Source: Mycolicibacterium bacteremicum (GTDB taxonomy: Bacteria; Actinomycetota; Actinomycetes; Mycobacteriales; Mycobacteriaceae). From it: a stretch of DNA of 64,000 bases. How positions within the stretch are numbered: the first letter of the stretch is position 1; each line of letters begins with the position of its first letter. The position numbers and the translations under genes are program-made. The DNA is taken from contig NZ_MVHJ01000028.1 of NCBI RefSeq assembly GCF_002086115.1, positions 1 through 64,000 of the forward strand, read 5' to 3'. This document shows positions 32,714 to 40,725 of the stretch, one piece after another. The notes under the pieces are model-generated. The model was not told the origin of the DNA and ran no database searches. It saw only the letters and a list, made by a program, of their open reading frames with translations.

Positions 32714-33067
32714 ATGAAGACCCCGCCGCCCAACGCACCCATCGACGCACTCGATGAGATCTCGAGTCGTGGTCAGACCTGGCCCACCATGGCCGCCAAG
32801 TATGGGGTCGAAAACCCGCTGCCGCCGTGGAAGACCAGTCTGGACGGCCTCACCGACGCCTTGGACCAGGCCGGGTGCGACGGCGCACTCACGTTCAAGG
32901 ACCGCCGCGACGAGGAGGACGTGCTCGCGGCGTCGCACTATCAGCATCTGCCGTACCCGGAGAATCAGTTGATGGCACTGGCGCATTCCTTGATCAGCCG
33001 GGGCCTCGTCGACGAGGACGCACTGCGCGACCGGATGGCTGCCGTACGCCGGCGGCTGGAATCCTGA
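32714..33067 (+). CDS. Thiocyanate hydrolase maturation/accessory protein (P15K/NHase activator-like)
   Basis: 117 aa, directly after the gamma subunit gene (5-bp gap). It resembles the N-terminal domain of nitrile hydratase beta chains and the small activators that deliver cobalt to the alpha/gamma subunit: WPTMAAKYGVENPLPPWKTS, then HYQHLPYPENQLMALAHSLI and SRGLVDEDALRDRM. Thiobacillus thiocyanate hydrolase needs a comparable small protein encoded with the structural genes. The order fused beta-alpha, gamma, activator is what a functional cobalt enzyme operon would have. It converges on the biotin transporter genes with a 3-bp gap. Confidence 0.75.
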   Translation: MKTPPPNAPIDALDEISSRGQTWPTMAAKYGVENPLPPWKTSLDGLTDALDQAGCDGALTFKDRRDEEDVLAASHYQHLPYPENQLMALAHSLISRGLVDEDALRDRMAAVRRRLES

Positions 33068-33070
33068 GCC

Positions 33071-33673
33071 TCAGTCGATCCCGCGGGCGATCATCGCCTC
33101 GTTGAAATCGTCGGCCGCGCGCAGCGCCCCCACGATGACCGGGACGAACACGATCCGCGGGGTGATTCGCAGTCCGCGTGCCCGCCGCGCCTCGTCGACC
33201 TTGCCGATGATCTCGACCACCAGCGGAATCGAGCGGATCGTCAGTGCCAGCGCGACCGCCACCTGGCGGACCGGGAATCCGAACCGGGCCAGCGGCGTCA
33301 TCGCCCGGGTCGCGGCATCCAACATCGCCGTCGTGCGGGTCGTCAGCGTCACCATCGCGGCCAGCGTCACCGCCAGCAGCAGCACCCCGCACACCACCAG
33401 AGCCCGGCGCCAGTCGGTGAGCACCACCTGCAAGATGAAAATGACGCCGACCACCCAGAGCACCTGTCGCAGTTGCACAATGAGCGCCCATACCGACAAT
33501 CGCGCCGTGACGGCGGCCGACACGACGGCAACCGCGGCCACCGCCAGCCGAGCCGGCGAATCCACCAGCACGGTCATCACGATGATGATTGCGCCCAGCC
33601 CCACCAGCTTGACCCCGGCCGGCAGCCGATGCAGCCACGAGGCGCCCGGCCGGTAGTGCCCCAGCATCGTCAC
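33071..33673 (-). CDS. bioN: ECF transporter transmembrane component EcfT (BioN)
   Basis: 200-aa membrane protein with about five helices. HYRPGASWLHRLPAGVKLVG opens the EcfT/CbiQ family, and the coupling Ala-Arg-Gly motif appears late as EARRARGLRI. It starts at the GTG overlapping the preceding stop (GTGA). Together with the ATPase and BioY genes upstream it completes a dedicated biotin ECF transporter. An ATG two codons in is an alternative start. Confidence 0.85.
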   Translation of the reverse strand: MTMLGHYRPGASWLHRLPAGVKLVGLGAIIIVMTVLVDSPARLAVAAVAVVSAAVTARLSVWALIVQLRQVLWVVGVIFILQVVLTDWRRALVVCGVLLLAVTLAAMVTLTTRTTAMLDAATRAMTPLARFGFPVRQVAVALALTIRSIPLVVEIIGKVDEARRARGLRITPRIVFVPVIVGALRAADDFNEAMIARGID

Positions 33674-34356
33674 GTCATCAACCGCCGGTAGACCCGCAGC
33701 GCGGCGGCGGGTGCATCGTCGGCGACCACGCGGCCCTCATCGAGCACGATCACCCGATCGACATCCTCGACCAGCTCCAGGTCGTGGGTGACCACCACGA
33801 GCTGGGTGTCCAACGCGGCGAACGCCTTCCGCAGCATCCGCGCATTGCGCAGATCCAACAGCGTCGTCGGCTCGTCGGCCACCACCACGGCCGGCTCGGT
33901 GACCAGCACGGTCGCCAACGCCAGCAGCTGCTTCTGCCCGCCGGAGAGCAGATGCGCGGGCTGATCGGCATGCCCGGCCAGCCCGAAGCGGTCGAGCACC
34001 CGGGCCACCTGCGCGGTGCGCTCCGCGCGGCTCAACGGTCGGCGCGACAGCGAGAGCTCGACATCCTCGGCGACGGTCGGCATCAGGATCTGCCGGTCCG
34101 GGTCGGTGAACACGAATCCGACCAGCCGGCGCACCTGTTTGGCCGCCCGTCTGGTGTCCAGGCCGCGTACTCGCACCGAACCCGCGTCGGGCAGCACCAA
34201 TCCGTTGAACAGTCGGGCCAGCGTCGACTTCCCGCTGCCGTTGGCTCCGACGATGCCCACCCGCCGCTCGCCGATGGTCAGCCAGATGTCGCGCAGCACC
34301 TGTCGGTCACCGAAGGCGTGCGAGACGCCGTCGACGACGATGGTCTGCTCGGTCAC
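33670..34356 (-). CDS. bioM: ECF transporter ATP-binding protein (BioM)
   Basis: 228-aa ABC ATPase. Walker A is GANGSGKST (about residues 38-46), signature LLSGGQKQLLALA, Walker B VVVADEPTT, switch His in VVTHDLELV. The Q-loop region reads FVFTDPDRQILMPTVAED, typical of ECF-type ATPases. It starts at a GTG overlapping the bioY stop by 4 bp and ends overlapping the bioN start, so the three genes are tightly coupled. It energises uptake of biotin captured by BioY. Confidence 0.9.
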   Translation of the reverse strand: MTEQTIVVDGVSHAFGDRQVLRDIWLTIGERRVGIVGANGSGKSTLARLFNGLVLPDAGSVRVRGLDTRRAAKQVRRLVGFVFTDPDRQILMPTVAEDVELSLSRRPLSRAERTAQVARVLDRFGLAGHADQPAHLLSGGQKQLLALATVLVTEPAVVVADEPTTLLDLRNARMLRKAFAALDTQLVVVTHDLELVEDVDRVIVLDEGRVVADDAPAAALRVYRRLMT

Positions 34357-34991
34357 CCGCGCCCCTGGGGGTCCTCCGTCGCCGCGCTGGCCCCGGCGCG
34401 GCGCCGCCACGGGGTGATCAGCCCGGGCCGGGCGCGGTGCACCTGTGCGGCGACGACACCGCACAACACCGCCTTGGCGATATCGCCGGGGAGGTAGATG
34501 CCGTTGGTGGACAGCGCGGCCCACCACGACAGGTCGGTGCGCAGCATCAGCCCGGCGGTGCCGAAGAGGTAGATGACGGCCATCCCGCCGACAATGTTGA
34601 TGCCGATGCCCCACAGCACCCGGTAGCGCGGCATCATCAGCGCGGTCAGCACCCCGATGACGATGACGGCGGGCAACCAGCCGACGAAGAAGCCGGCCGT
34701 CGGCGAGGACAGCGACACCAGTCCGGTCCGGCCGCCGGCCAGGATCGGCAACCCGGCGATGGCCAGCACGGCAAACAGCGCGACCGCCAGCGCACCCTTG
34801 CGCGGCCCGAGGATGGATCCGGCCAACATCACCCCGAGGGTCTGCAGCGTGATCGGCACCCCGCTGGGTCCGATGGTCAGTGTTCCGGGCAGGCCGAGCG
34901 CGGCGAGCAGACCAGCGAAAACCGCGGCCTGGGTCAGATCGCCGGACTCGAGGCGGCCGAACCGTCGCGGTGGGGAGGTCTGTGCGCTCAC
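34353..34991 (-). CDS. bioY: Biotin transporter substrate-binding subunit BioY
   Basis: 212-aa membrane protein with six helices. The family signature PSGVPITLQTLGVMLAGSIL near residue 40 is followed by GALAVALFAVLAIAGLPIL and TAGFFVGWLPA. It selects biotin for the ECF module encoded by bioM and bioN. The start is the GTG at 34991. No ribosome site precedes it, but CATACT lies nine bases upstream, so a leaderless transcript beginning at the GTG is plausible. First gene of the bioYMN operon. Confidence 0.9.
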   Translation of the reverse strand: MSAQTSPPRRFGRLESGDLTQAAVFAGLLAALGLPGTLTIGPSGVPITLQTLGVMLAGSILGPRKGALAVALFAVLAIAGLPILAGGRTGLVSLSSPTAGFFVGWLPAVIVIGVLTALMMPRYRVLWGIGINIVGGMAVIYLFGTAGLMLRTDLSWWAALSTNGIYLPGDIAKAVLCGVVAAQVHRARPGLITPWRRRAGASAATEDPQGRG

Positions 34992-35096
34992 CGGAGAAAG
35001 TATGGTCGACGCCGCGGCGTGATTGACTACTCCCCCGACTGGGTACCGCTGATCTTGAAACCGGACGTGCCGGTCAGGCGGAGGTAGCGCGGACAC

Positions 35097-36113
35097 ATGC
35101 TCGATATCAGCCCGGTGACATGGGGTGTGACGATTGGGATCATCGTCGTGCTGCTGGCGGTGGATCTGCTGCTGGCGGCGCTGCGCCCACACCGGGTCGG
35201 CTTCAAGGAGGCGACGGCCTGGTCGGTGTTCTACATCCTGGTGGCGGTGGCGTTCGGCGTCTGGTTCGCCATGGCCTACGGCGGGGACGCCGGCACCGAG
35301 TACTTCGCCGGCTATCTCGTCGAGAAGAGCCTGTCGGTAGACAACCTGTTCGTCTTCGTGATCATCATGACGACGTTCGCGGTGCCCGAGGAGCATCAGC
35401 ACAAGGTGCTGACCTTCGGCATCATCCTGGCCTTGATCATGCGGGCGATCTTCATCGCGCTCGGCGCGACGCTGCTCTCGCTGTTCTCCTTCATGTTCCT
35501 GATCTTCGGTCTGCTGCTGATCTACACGGCCATCCAGCTGTTCCGGCACCGCGACGAGGATCCCGATGTCGAGAACAACATCATGGTCCGGGCGACCCGC
35601 CGTTTCCTGCCCGTCACCGACGACTACGACGGCGGCAAACTGTTCACCCGCGCGAACGGCCAGCGGATGGCCACGCCGATGCTGGCGGTGCTGATCGCGA
35701 TCGGCAGCGTGGATCTGCTCTTCGCGCTGGACTCGATCCCGGCGGTGTTCGGCATCACCAGCGAGGCGTACATCGTCTTCGCCGCCAATGCGTTCGCGCT
35801 ACTCGGCCTGCGCGCTTTGTTCTTCCTCGTCAAGGGCTTGCTGGACCGGCTGGTGTACCTGTCTACCGGGTTGTCGATCATTCTGGCCTTCATCGGCATC
35901 AAGCTGGTGCTGCACTGGGGGCACGTCGACATCAACCCGAGCATCCCGGAGATCAACACCTACCTGAGCCTGGTCGTCATCATCGTCATCCTGGTGATCG
36001 TCACCGTCGCCAGCCTGATCAAGACGCGCAACGATCCCAGCGCGAAGGCGCATCCGGGTTCGCTGCGCGCCACTCGCCGCAAGCCGGAAGAGCAGGCCGA
36101 TGGCACCGGGTGA
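35097..36113 (+). CDS. TerC-family integral membrane protein
   Basis: 338 aa with about nine helices. Conserved TerC elements are EKSLSVDNLFVFVIIMTTF (near 80), the helix with PEEHQHKVLTFGIILALIMR and IAIGSVDLLFALDSIPAVFG (near 200) with its paired acidic residues. TerC proteins are linked to metal-ion (often manganese) efflux or loading of exported proteins, and to tellurite resistance in some bacteria. GGAGG lies about 12 bases before the ATG. Monocistronic or co-transcribed with the MFS gene 31 bp downstream. Confidence 0.9.
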   Translation: MLDISPVTWGVTIGIIVVLLAVDLLLAALRPHRVGFKEATAWSVFYILVAVAFGVWFAMAYGGDAGTEYFAGYLVEKSLSVDNLFVFVIIMTTFAVPEEHQHKVLTFGIILALIMRAIFIALGATLLSLFSFMFLIFGLLLIYTAIQLFRHRDEDPDVENNIMVRATRRFLPVTDDYDGGKLFTRANGQRMATPMLAVLIAIGSVDLLFALDSIPAVFGITSEAYIVFAANAFALLGLRALFFLVKGLLDRLVYLSTGLSIILAFIGIKLVLHWGHVDINPSIPEINTYLSLVVIIVILVIVTVASLIKTRNDPSAKAHPGSLRATRRKPEEQADGTG

Positions 36114-36144
36114 GTCGGCGGACTGATCCGGCGGTGTCGGTCAG

Positions 36145-37725
36145 ATGAGCTCTCCGGTTTCCACCTGGGCGCCCTTGCGGTCGCCGGTTTTCCGCGCGCT
36201 GTGGATCGCGCAGTTCGTCTCCAATCTGGGTACCTGGATGCAGACGGTCGGCGCACAGTGGATGTTGGTCGGCGATCCACGGGCGGCCGTGTTGGTGCCG
36301 CTGGTGCAGACCGCGACGACGCTGCCGGTGATGCTGCTGGCGCTGCCGTCGGGCGTGCTGGCCGACCTGATCGACCGGCGTCGGCTATTGATCGCCACGC
36401 AGGGGGCGATGGCCGCCACCGTCGGAATGCTGGCCGTGCTGACCGGGTTCGGGCTGACCACGCCGACGGTGTTGTTGCTGCTGTTGTTCCTGATCGGCTG
36501 CGGGGCCGCGCTGACCATGCCGGCCTGGCAGGCCATTCAGCCCGATCTGGTTCCGGCCCAGCAGATCCCGGCGGCCGCGGCGTTGGGCAGCATGAGCATG
36601 AACGGCGCCCGGGCCATCGGACCGGCGATCGCCGGCGCGCTGGTGTCGCTGTCCGGCCCCGAGGTGGTGTTCGGGCTCAACGCGGTGTCCTTCGCGGGTA
36701 CCGTGGCGGTGCTGTTGTGGTGGCGTCGGCCGGCCACGGAGCAGAACTTTCCGTCCGAGCGTGCACTGGCGGCGCTGAGCGCCGGCGGCCGCTATATCCG
36801 CAGTTCGCCCATCGTGCGGCGGATCCTGTTGCGCACCGCGTTGTTCATCGGCCCGGCCAGCGCGCTGTGGGGCCTGCTGCCGGTGATCGCCGACCGCAAG
36901 CTGGGCCTGTCGGCGTCCGGGTACGGACTGCTGTTGGGTGCATTGGGGGTGGGGGCGCTGCTCGGCGCACTGGCCCTGTCCCGGTTGCGGTCGCGGTTCG
37001 GCGAGAACTCGCTGCTGCTGGTCGCCGCCGTCGGATTCGGTCTGTCGACAACCGTTCTGGCCTTGGTTGACAGCTTCGCCGCGGTCATGGTGGCGCTGGT
37101 GTTCGGTGGCACGGCCTGGCTGCTGTGCCTGTCGACGCTCAATGCGTCGATGCAGCTGAGTCTGCCGGGCTGGGTGCGGGCCCGGGGATTGTCGGTGTAT
37201 CAGCTGACCTTCATGGGCGGTCAGGCGGTCGGTTCACTGGTCTGGGGATTGGTCGCGGGGGCGACGACACCGGTCATCAGCCTGCTGATCAGTGCCGGAC
37301 TGCTGGGCATGTGCGCACTGTCGCTGCTGTGGTGGCCGCTGCACGCCAAGACCGGGAACATCGATCTGAGTCTGTCCACGCACTGGCCGGAGCCGGCGCT
37401 GCTGTTCGAGCCCGAACCATTGGACGGCCCGGTGCTGGTGATGACCGAGTACCTTGTGGATGCGGCCGACGAGGCCGAATTCATCGCGGCGATGTCCGTG
37501 CTGGGTCGGTCCCGGCAACGCACCGGTGCGGCACGCTGGCGGCTGTATCGCAGCATCGAACGCGAAAGGGTTTTCGTCGAGACGTTTATCGTGCGGTCCT
37601 GGGGTGAGCATCTGCATCAGCACCACACCCGGCAGACCGGGCAGGATCTGCTCATCGAGCAGGGCGTCGCCCGGTTTGTCGACGGGGTGTCACATCACCT
37701 GATCGCGGTGCGTACTACTCGGTGA
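36145..37725 (+). CDS. MFS exporter (EntS-like) with a C-terminal ABM-like domain
   Basis: 526 aa. Twelve helices occupy residues ~10-410, with LWIAQFVSNLGTWMQTVGAQ and the loop motif DLIDRRRLL, as in the EntS/MFS_3 group of exporters. After the last helix a soluble domain of about 100 residues follows (VLVMTEYLVDAADEAEFIAA, RWRLYRSIERERVFVETFIV). It has the size and beta-alpha pattern of a ferredoxin-like antibiotic-biosynthesis-monooxygenase domain. Substrate unknown. Its 3' end overlaps the remnant of arsC on the other strand. Confidence 0.85.
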   Translation: MSSPVSTWAPLRSPVFRALWIAQFVSNLGTWMQTVGAQWMLVGDPRAAVLVPLVQTATTLPVMLLALPSGVLADLIDRRRLLIATQGAMAATVGMLAVLTGFGLTTPTVLLLLLFLIGCGAALTMPAWQAIQPDLVPAQQIPAAAALGSMSMNGARAIGPAIAGALVSLSGPEVVFGLNAVSFAGTVAVLLWWRRPATEQNFPSERALAALSAGGRYIRSSPIVRRILLRTALFIGPASALWGLLPVIADRKLGLSASGYGLLLGALGVGALLGALALSRLRSRFGENSLLLVAAVGFGLSTTVLALVDSFAAVMVALVFGGTAWLLCLSTLNASMQLSLPGWVRARGLSVYQLTFMGGQAVGSLVWGLVAGATTPVISLLISAGLLGMCALSLLWWPLHAKTGNIDLSLSTHWPEPALLFEPEPLDGPVLVMTEYLVDAADEAEFIAAMSVLGRSRQRTGAARWRLYRSIERERVFVETFIVRSWGEHLHQHHTRQTGQDLLIEQGVARFVDGVSHHLIAVRTTR

Positions 37726-37828
37726 CGTCGAGTTCGTCGAGCAGGTGTCGGACCTGCCGCTCGATGGCATCGCGAATCGAACGCACCGCATCCACCCCTT
37801 GGCCGGCCGGATCGGGCAGTTCCCAATT
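37715..37828 (-). pseudogene. C-terminal remnant of an arsenate reductase (arsC, LMW-phosphatase type)
   Basis: A 37-codon open stretch without start codon encodes NWELPDPAGQGVDAVRSIRD then AIERQVRHLLDELDV and a stop. This is the typical C-terminal tail of mycobacterial ArsC-like low-molecular-weight phosphatases. An in-frame TAG stands directly before it (37831-37829), and no matching upstream coding sequence is seen. It is therefore a decayed fragment. It overlaps the last 11 bp of the MFS gene on the opposite strand. Confidence 0.6.
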
Positions 37829-37867
37829 CTATCCGGCCGGCGCCGGCCGAACCCCGCCGCTGTCGCT

Positions 37868-37927
37868 GCCGAATGTGAATCCCCTGCGGTGAAATTCGAG
37901 ATTCTCCGCTGACGATTCACATTCGGC
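37868..37927. repeat. 14-bp inverted repeat with inner imperfect repeat
   Basis: GCCGAATGTGAATC (37868-37881) and GATTCACATTCGGC (37914-37927) are exact reverse complements. Inside, GCGGTGAAAT and ATTCTCCGC form an imperfect second stem. The 60-bp unit lies in the gap between the arsC remnant and the gene at 38019-39002. It could be a terminator, a small mobile hairpin element or a decayed element edge. Confidence 0.65.
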
Positions 37928-38018
37928 GATCGACCTCCAGTGTCGTGCCCACGAAATGGTCTGCCGGGTGGTGCTATTCGGCCGCCGCGGGTGAATCCGA
38001 CGCCTCTTCGTCATCGCA

Positions 38019-39002
38019 TCATGCCGCCCTCCCCGCGGCGCGCACCGCGGCGCACGCCTCCTCGAAGCGTGCCCACTCCTGTGGGGTCGGCCGCGGCCCC
38101 ACGTCGGCCACCGCCGCCGCGCTGATCTCCGGGCTCGGCAGATTCTCGGCCGACAACAGCTCGGCGAGGTTCATCAGGTGGCCTGCCGGGCTGTCCGCGA
38201 AACTCTGGTAGACCCTCTTGCGCAGCCAGGATTGTGCCTCGGTGATACCGGCGTCGATATCGAGCGCCGGAGCGCCGATCTGCCCGCCGCACCGTCGCAG
38301 CTGTTCTTCGTAACGGTCCTCCCAGAACTCGGTCCGCCAACCGGGCCACAACTGCGGCAACCATCGCAGCAACCCCGGGGCGGGATTGGTCATCCACACC
38401 CCGAGCGTCTTGTTCGGCACGTTGACATAGACGCCGCTTTCCGGGATCGCTCCCAGTTGCAGAGTCGGTTGACCCGGCCCCGGCAGCATGTCCAGCAGAC
38501 CCGGACCGTGCCACGCGGCACTGCTGCCCCACCACAGCGGCCAGGCGCGTACCCGACCGGTGCGGTCGATCACGGTGACGAGGTGATGCAGCCGCGCAGT
38601 GTCCTCGGCCAGGGTCAGTTCGGGCTCGGATGGCCTGTCACGCAAGGACGCCGGCGCCCCGACATAGGCGGCGATCTCCGCCGTCGCGCCGTACGCCCAG
38701 GACACCGTGTATCCCGGCCAGAGCAGGGCCAGCACCTCGAACATGGCCCGGCGTTCGTTCATGGTCGTCATGAGTTCCTCACCGAAGAACAGCAGTCGGT
38801 GTGCGGTGAGGTCGAGCAGCAGGCCGCCGTCCGCCCACAGTTCGTCGGTCCAGAATTCGCTGGTCTGCTGCGCCCGGATATAGCGTGCGGCCAGCTCCGG
38901 TCCGGCCAGCAATGCGTCAAGCAGGCGACAGCCCGCACAGTGCGCGTATCGCAGCTGCCAACCGTCGTCGTCCACCAACACGATGTTGGCCCTGTTCCCC
39001 AT
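38019..39002 (-). CDS. Unrecognised protein, 327 aa
   Basis: No family recognised. It starts at ATG 39002 with AGGGGG close upstream. The sequence is soluble-looking, with no signal peptide or membrane helix. It has aromatic-rich segments (FWTDELWADGGLLLDLTAHR; WPLWWGSSAAWHGPGLLDML; WRTEFWEDRYEEQL) and an early CAGC pair (HCAGCRLLDALLAG, about 21-34). Codon use looks typical of the neighbours. It stands alone between the repeat-bearing gap and an aldo/keto reductase gene. Confidence 0.75.
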   Translation of the reverse strand: MGNRANIVLVDDDGWQLRYAHCAGCRLLDALLAGPELAARYIRAQQTSEFWTDELWADGGLLLDLTAHRLLFFGEELMTTMNERRAMFEVLALLWPGYTVSWAYGATAEIAAYVGAPASLRDRPSEPELTLAEDTARLHHLVTVIDRTGRVRAWPLWWGSSAAWHGPGLLDMLPGPGQPTLQLGAIPESGVYVNVPNKTLGVWMTNPAPGLLRWLPQLWPGWRTEFWEDRYEEQLRRCGGQIGAPALDIDAGITEAQSWLRKRVYQSFADSPAGHLMNLAELLSAENLPSPEISAAAVADVGPRPTPQEWARFEEACAAVRAAGRAA

Positions 39003-39159
39003 GGTGCCCCCTAGCGGATAGGCGCCGCCGCGCTGGCGGCGCTCAGTCGTTTCCAGCGCCGACGGCGCTCGTTGTCCGCAGTATCCGCCCGGCCTCCGAC
39101 AAGCCCCGACAAGCTCGCGATCGCGGAATAATTCCGTCGGCAGCGAGGTAGTCTGACCC

Positions 39160-40017
39160 ATGACGACAACATTCCCGCTGGGTCCGTTCACCGTGAAGCG
39201 CATCGGATTCGGCGCCATGCAGTTGCCCGGCCCCGGTGTCATGGGCCCGCCGCGCGACCACGATCAGGCCATCGCCGTATTGAAGCGGGCCGTCGAGCTG
39301 GGCGTCGACCATATCGATACCGCGCAGTTCTACGGACCCAACGTCGCCAACGAGCTCATCCGCGAGGCGCTGCATCCCTACCCCGGGGATCTCGCGCTGG
39401 TCAGCAAGGTCGGTGCGCGCCGCAACGAGCAGGGTGAATGGCTGTCCGCGCAGCAACCCGACGAACTGCGCGCCGATATCGAGGCGAACCTGGAAACCCT
39501 GGGCACCGATCGGCTGGCGGCGGTGAATCTGCGGATCCACTCCGGTGACCCCACCAGTGTCGGCCCGGTGGACCGGGAACTCTTCGATCGTCAGCTGACC
39601 GCGATGATCGGTGCCCGCGACGAGGGGCTGATTGCCGGGATCGGACTGTCCAGCGTGTCGGTCGAGCATCTTCGAATTGCCTTGGACCGCACCGAGATCG
39701 TCACCGTGCAGAACGCGTTCAACCTGGTCGACCGCTCATCACAGCCGGTGCTCGACCTGTGCACCGAGCACGGCATCTCGTTCGTGCCGTTCTTCCCGCT
39801 GGGCTCCGGATTCACCGCCGACAACCCGGTGCTGGGTAATGCCGCGGTCAAGGAGGCGGCCGCCGATCTGGGTTACACACCGGCCCAGATCGCGCTGGCG
39901 TGGACGCTGTCGGTGGCACCGAACGTGCTGCTGATTCCCGGCACCTCGTCGGTGGCCCACCTCGAAGAGAACGTCGCCATCGCCGACATCGAGCTGCCAG
40001 CCGACTTCACGCCGTAG
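39160..40017 (+). CDS. Aldo/keto reductase
   Basis: 285-aa TIM-barrel NADPH oxidoreductase. Catalytic residues are in place: Asp and Tyr in HIDTAQFYG (about 47-55), Lys in LVSKVG and His in NLRIHSGD. The C-terminal cofactor region reads LLIPGTSSVAHLEENV. The enzyme class reduces aldehydes and ketones. It begins at ATG 39160 in a 157-bp gap and is 107 bp before a PadR regulator. Substrate unknown. Confidence 0.88.
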   Translation: MTTTFPLGPFTVKRIGFGAMQLPGPGVMGPPRDHDQAIAVLKRAVELGVDHIDTAQFYGPNVANELIREALHPYPGDLALVSKVGARRNEQGEWLSAQQPDELRADIEANLETLGTDRLAAVNLRIHSGDPTSVGPVDRELFDRQLTAMIGARDEGLIAGIGLSSVSVEHLRIALDRTEIVTVQNAFNLVDRSSQPVLDLCTEHGISFVPFFPLGSGFTADNPVLGNAAVKEAAADLGYTPAQIALAWTLSVAPNVLLIPGTSSVAHLEENVAIADIELPADFTP

Positions 40018-40098
40018 CCGCCGGCGCCGTTCGCCGGCATTCGATTCACGCTGCACCGCGACCCGCGACGTCGGTCGCGGTGCTCGCGCGCGCACGCT

Positions 40099-40119
40099 GA
40101 CCGTATCAATGATACGGTC
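40099..40119. promoter_or_regulatory. PadR operator palindrome
   Basis: A perfect 21-bp palindrome with arms GACCGTATCA and TGATACGGTC around a central A. It ends five bases before the ATG of the PadR-family gene, so binding would block its own promoter or ribosome access (autorepression). Confidence 0.75.
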
Positions 40120-40124
40120 GAGCC

Positions 40125-40718
40125 ATGGCCGACGGTTCGCGCGTCACACACCTGTCCTACGTGGTGCTGGGCGTGATCGCCGTGCGCGGGCCGACGACCT
40201 CCTATCAGCTCAAGCAATACGTCGCCGAGTCGATCGCCTATCTGTGGCCCCTGCAGCACGCGACGCTCTACCGCGAACCGCGCCGGCTGGAAAGCATCGG
40301 ATTCCTGCAGTCGGAGACCGAACCTGGCGGCCGCCGCCGACAGTTCTTCACCATCACCGAGCAAGGGCTTGCGTGCCTTCGTGATTGGCTGCGCGAGCCG
40401 TCCACCGCCCAACCGGCCGAGCTACACGACGAGGCGCTGCTCAAACTGCATTTCGGTGAGGTGGTCGACCCGTCGAGCATTCGCGATCTCGCCGAGACGC
40501 AGATCGTGGAACGCAAGGCGCGGCTGGCCTATTACGCCGATCTGCAGCGCCGTTACCAGGACCGGCCGGATCTGGGATACCCGTTGGCGACGCTGAAGGC
40601 CGGGCAGATGTTCGAGAAGGCCTCCATCGCGTTCTGGCGCGAGATCGCCGAGACCGCCGACGAGCTGGCGCCGGCACGGCCCAGCACGGCACAGTCCCCC
40701 GCCCCCGACCGAAAGTGA
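40125..40718 (+). CDS. PadR-family transcriptional regulator
   Basis: 197 aa. The winged helix (about 9-90) has VVLGVIAVRGPTTSYQLKQY and ATLYREPRRLESIGFLQSET, the PadR pattern; a C-terminal helical Vir-type dimerisation region follows (about 110-185). It lies 7 bp before the nitronate monooxygenase gene and shares its strand, so both are probably one operon controlled through the palindrome at 40099-40119. The inducer is not known. Confidence 0.88.
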   Translation: MADGSRVTHLSYVVLGVIAVRGPTTSYQLKQYVAESIAYLWPLQHATLYREPRRLESIGFLQSETEPGGRRRQFFTITEQGLACLRDWLREPSTAQPAELHDEALLKLHFGEVVDPSSIRDLAETQIVERKARLAYYADLQRRYQDRPDLGYPLATLKAGQMFEKASIAFWREIAETADELAPARPSTAQSPAPDRK

Positions 40719-40725
40719 TTGCCTG

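Noticed and set aside
33071..34356. Cobalt uptake (CbiQ/CbiO) reading of the ECF genes next to the cobalt-dependent thiocyanate hydrolase
   Set aside because: The substrate subunit in the same overlapping operon is BioY (PSGVPITLQTLG motif), so the transporter is for biotin. No CbiM/CbiN is present.
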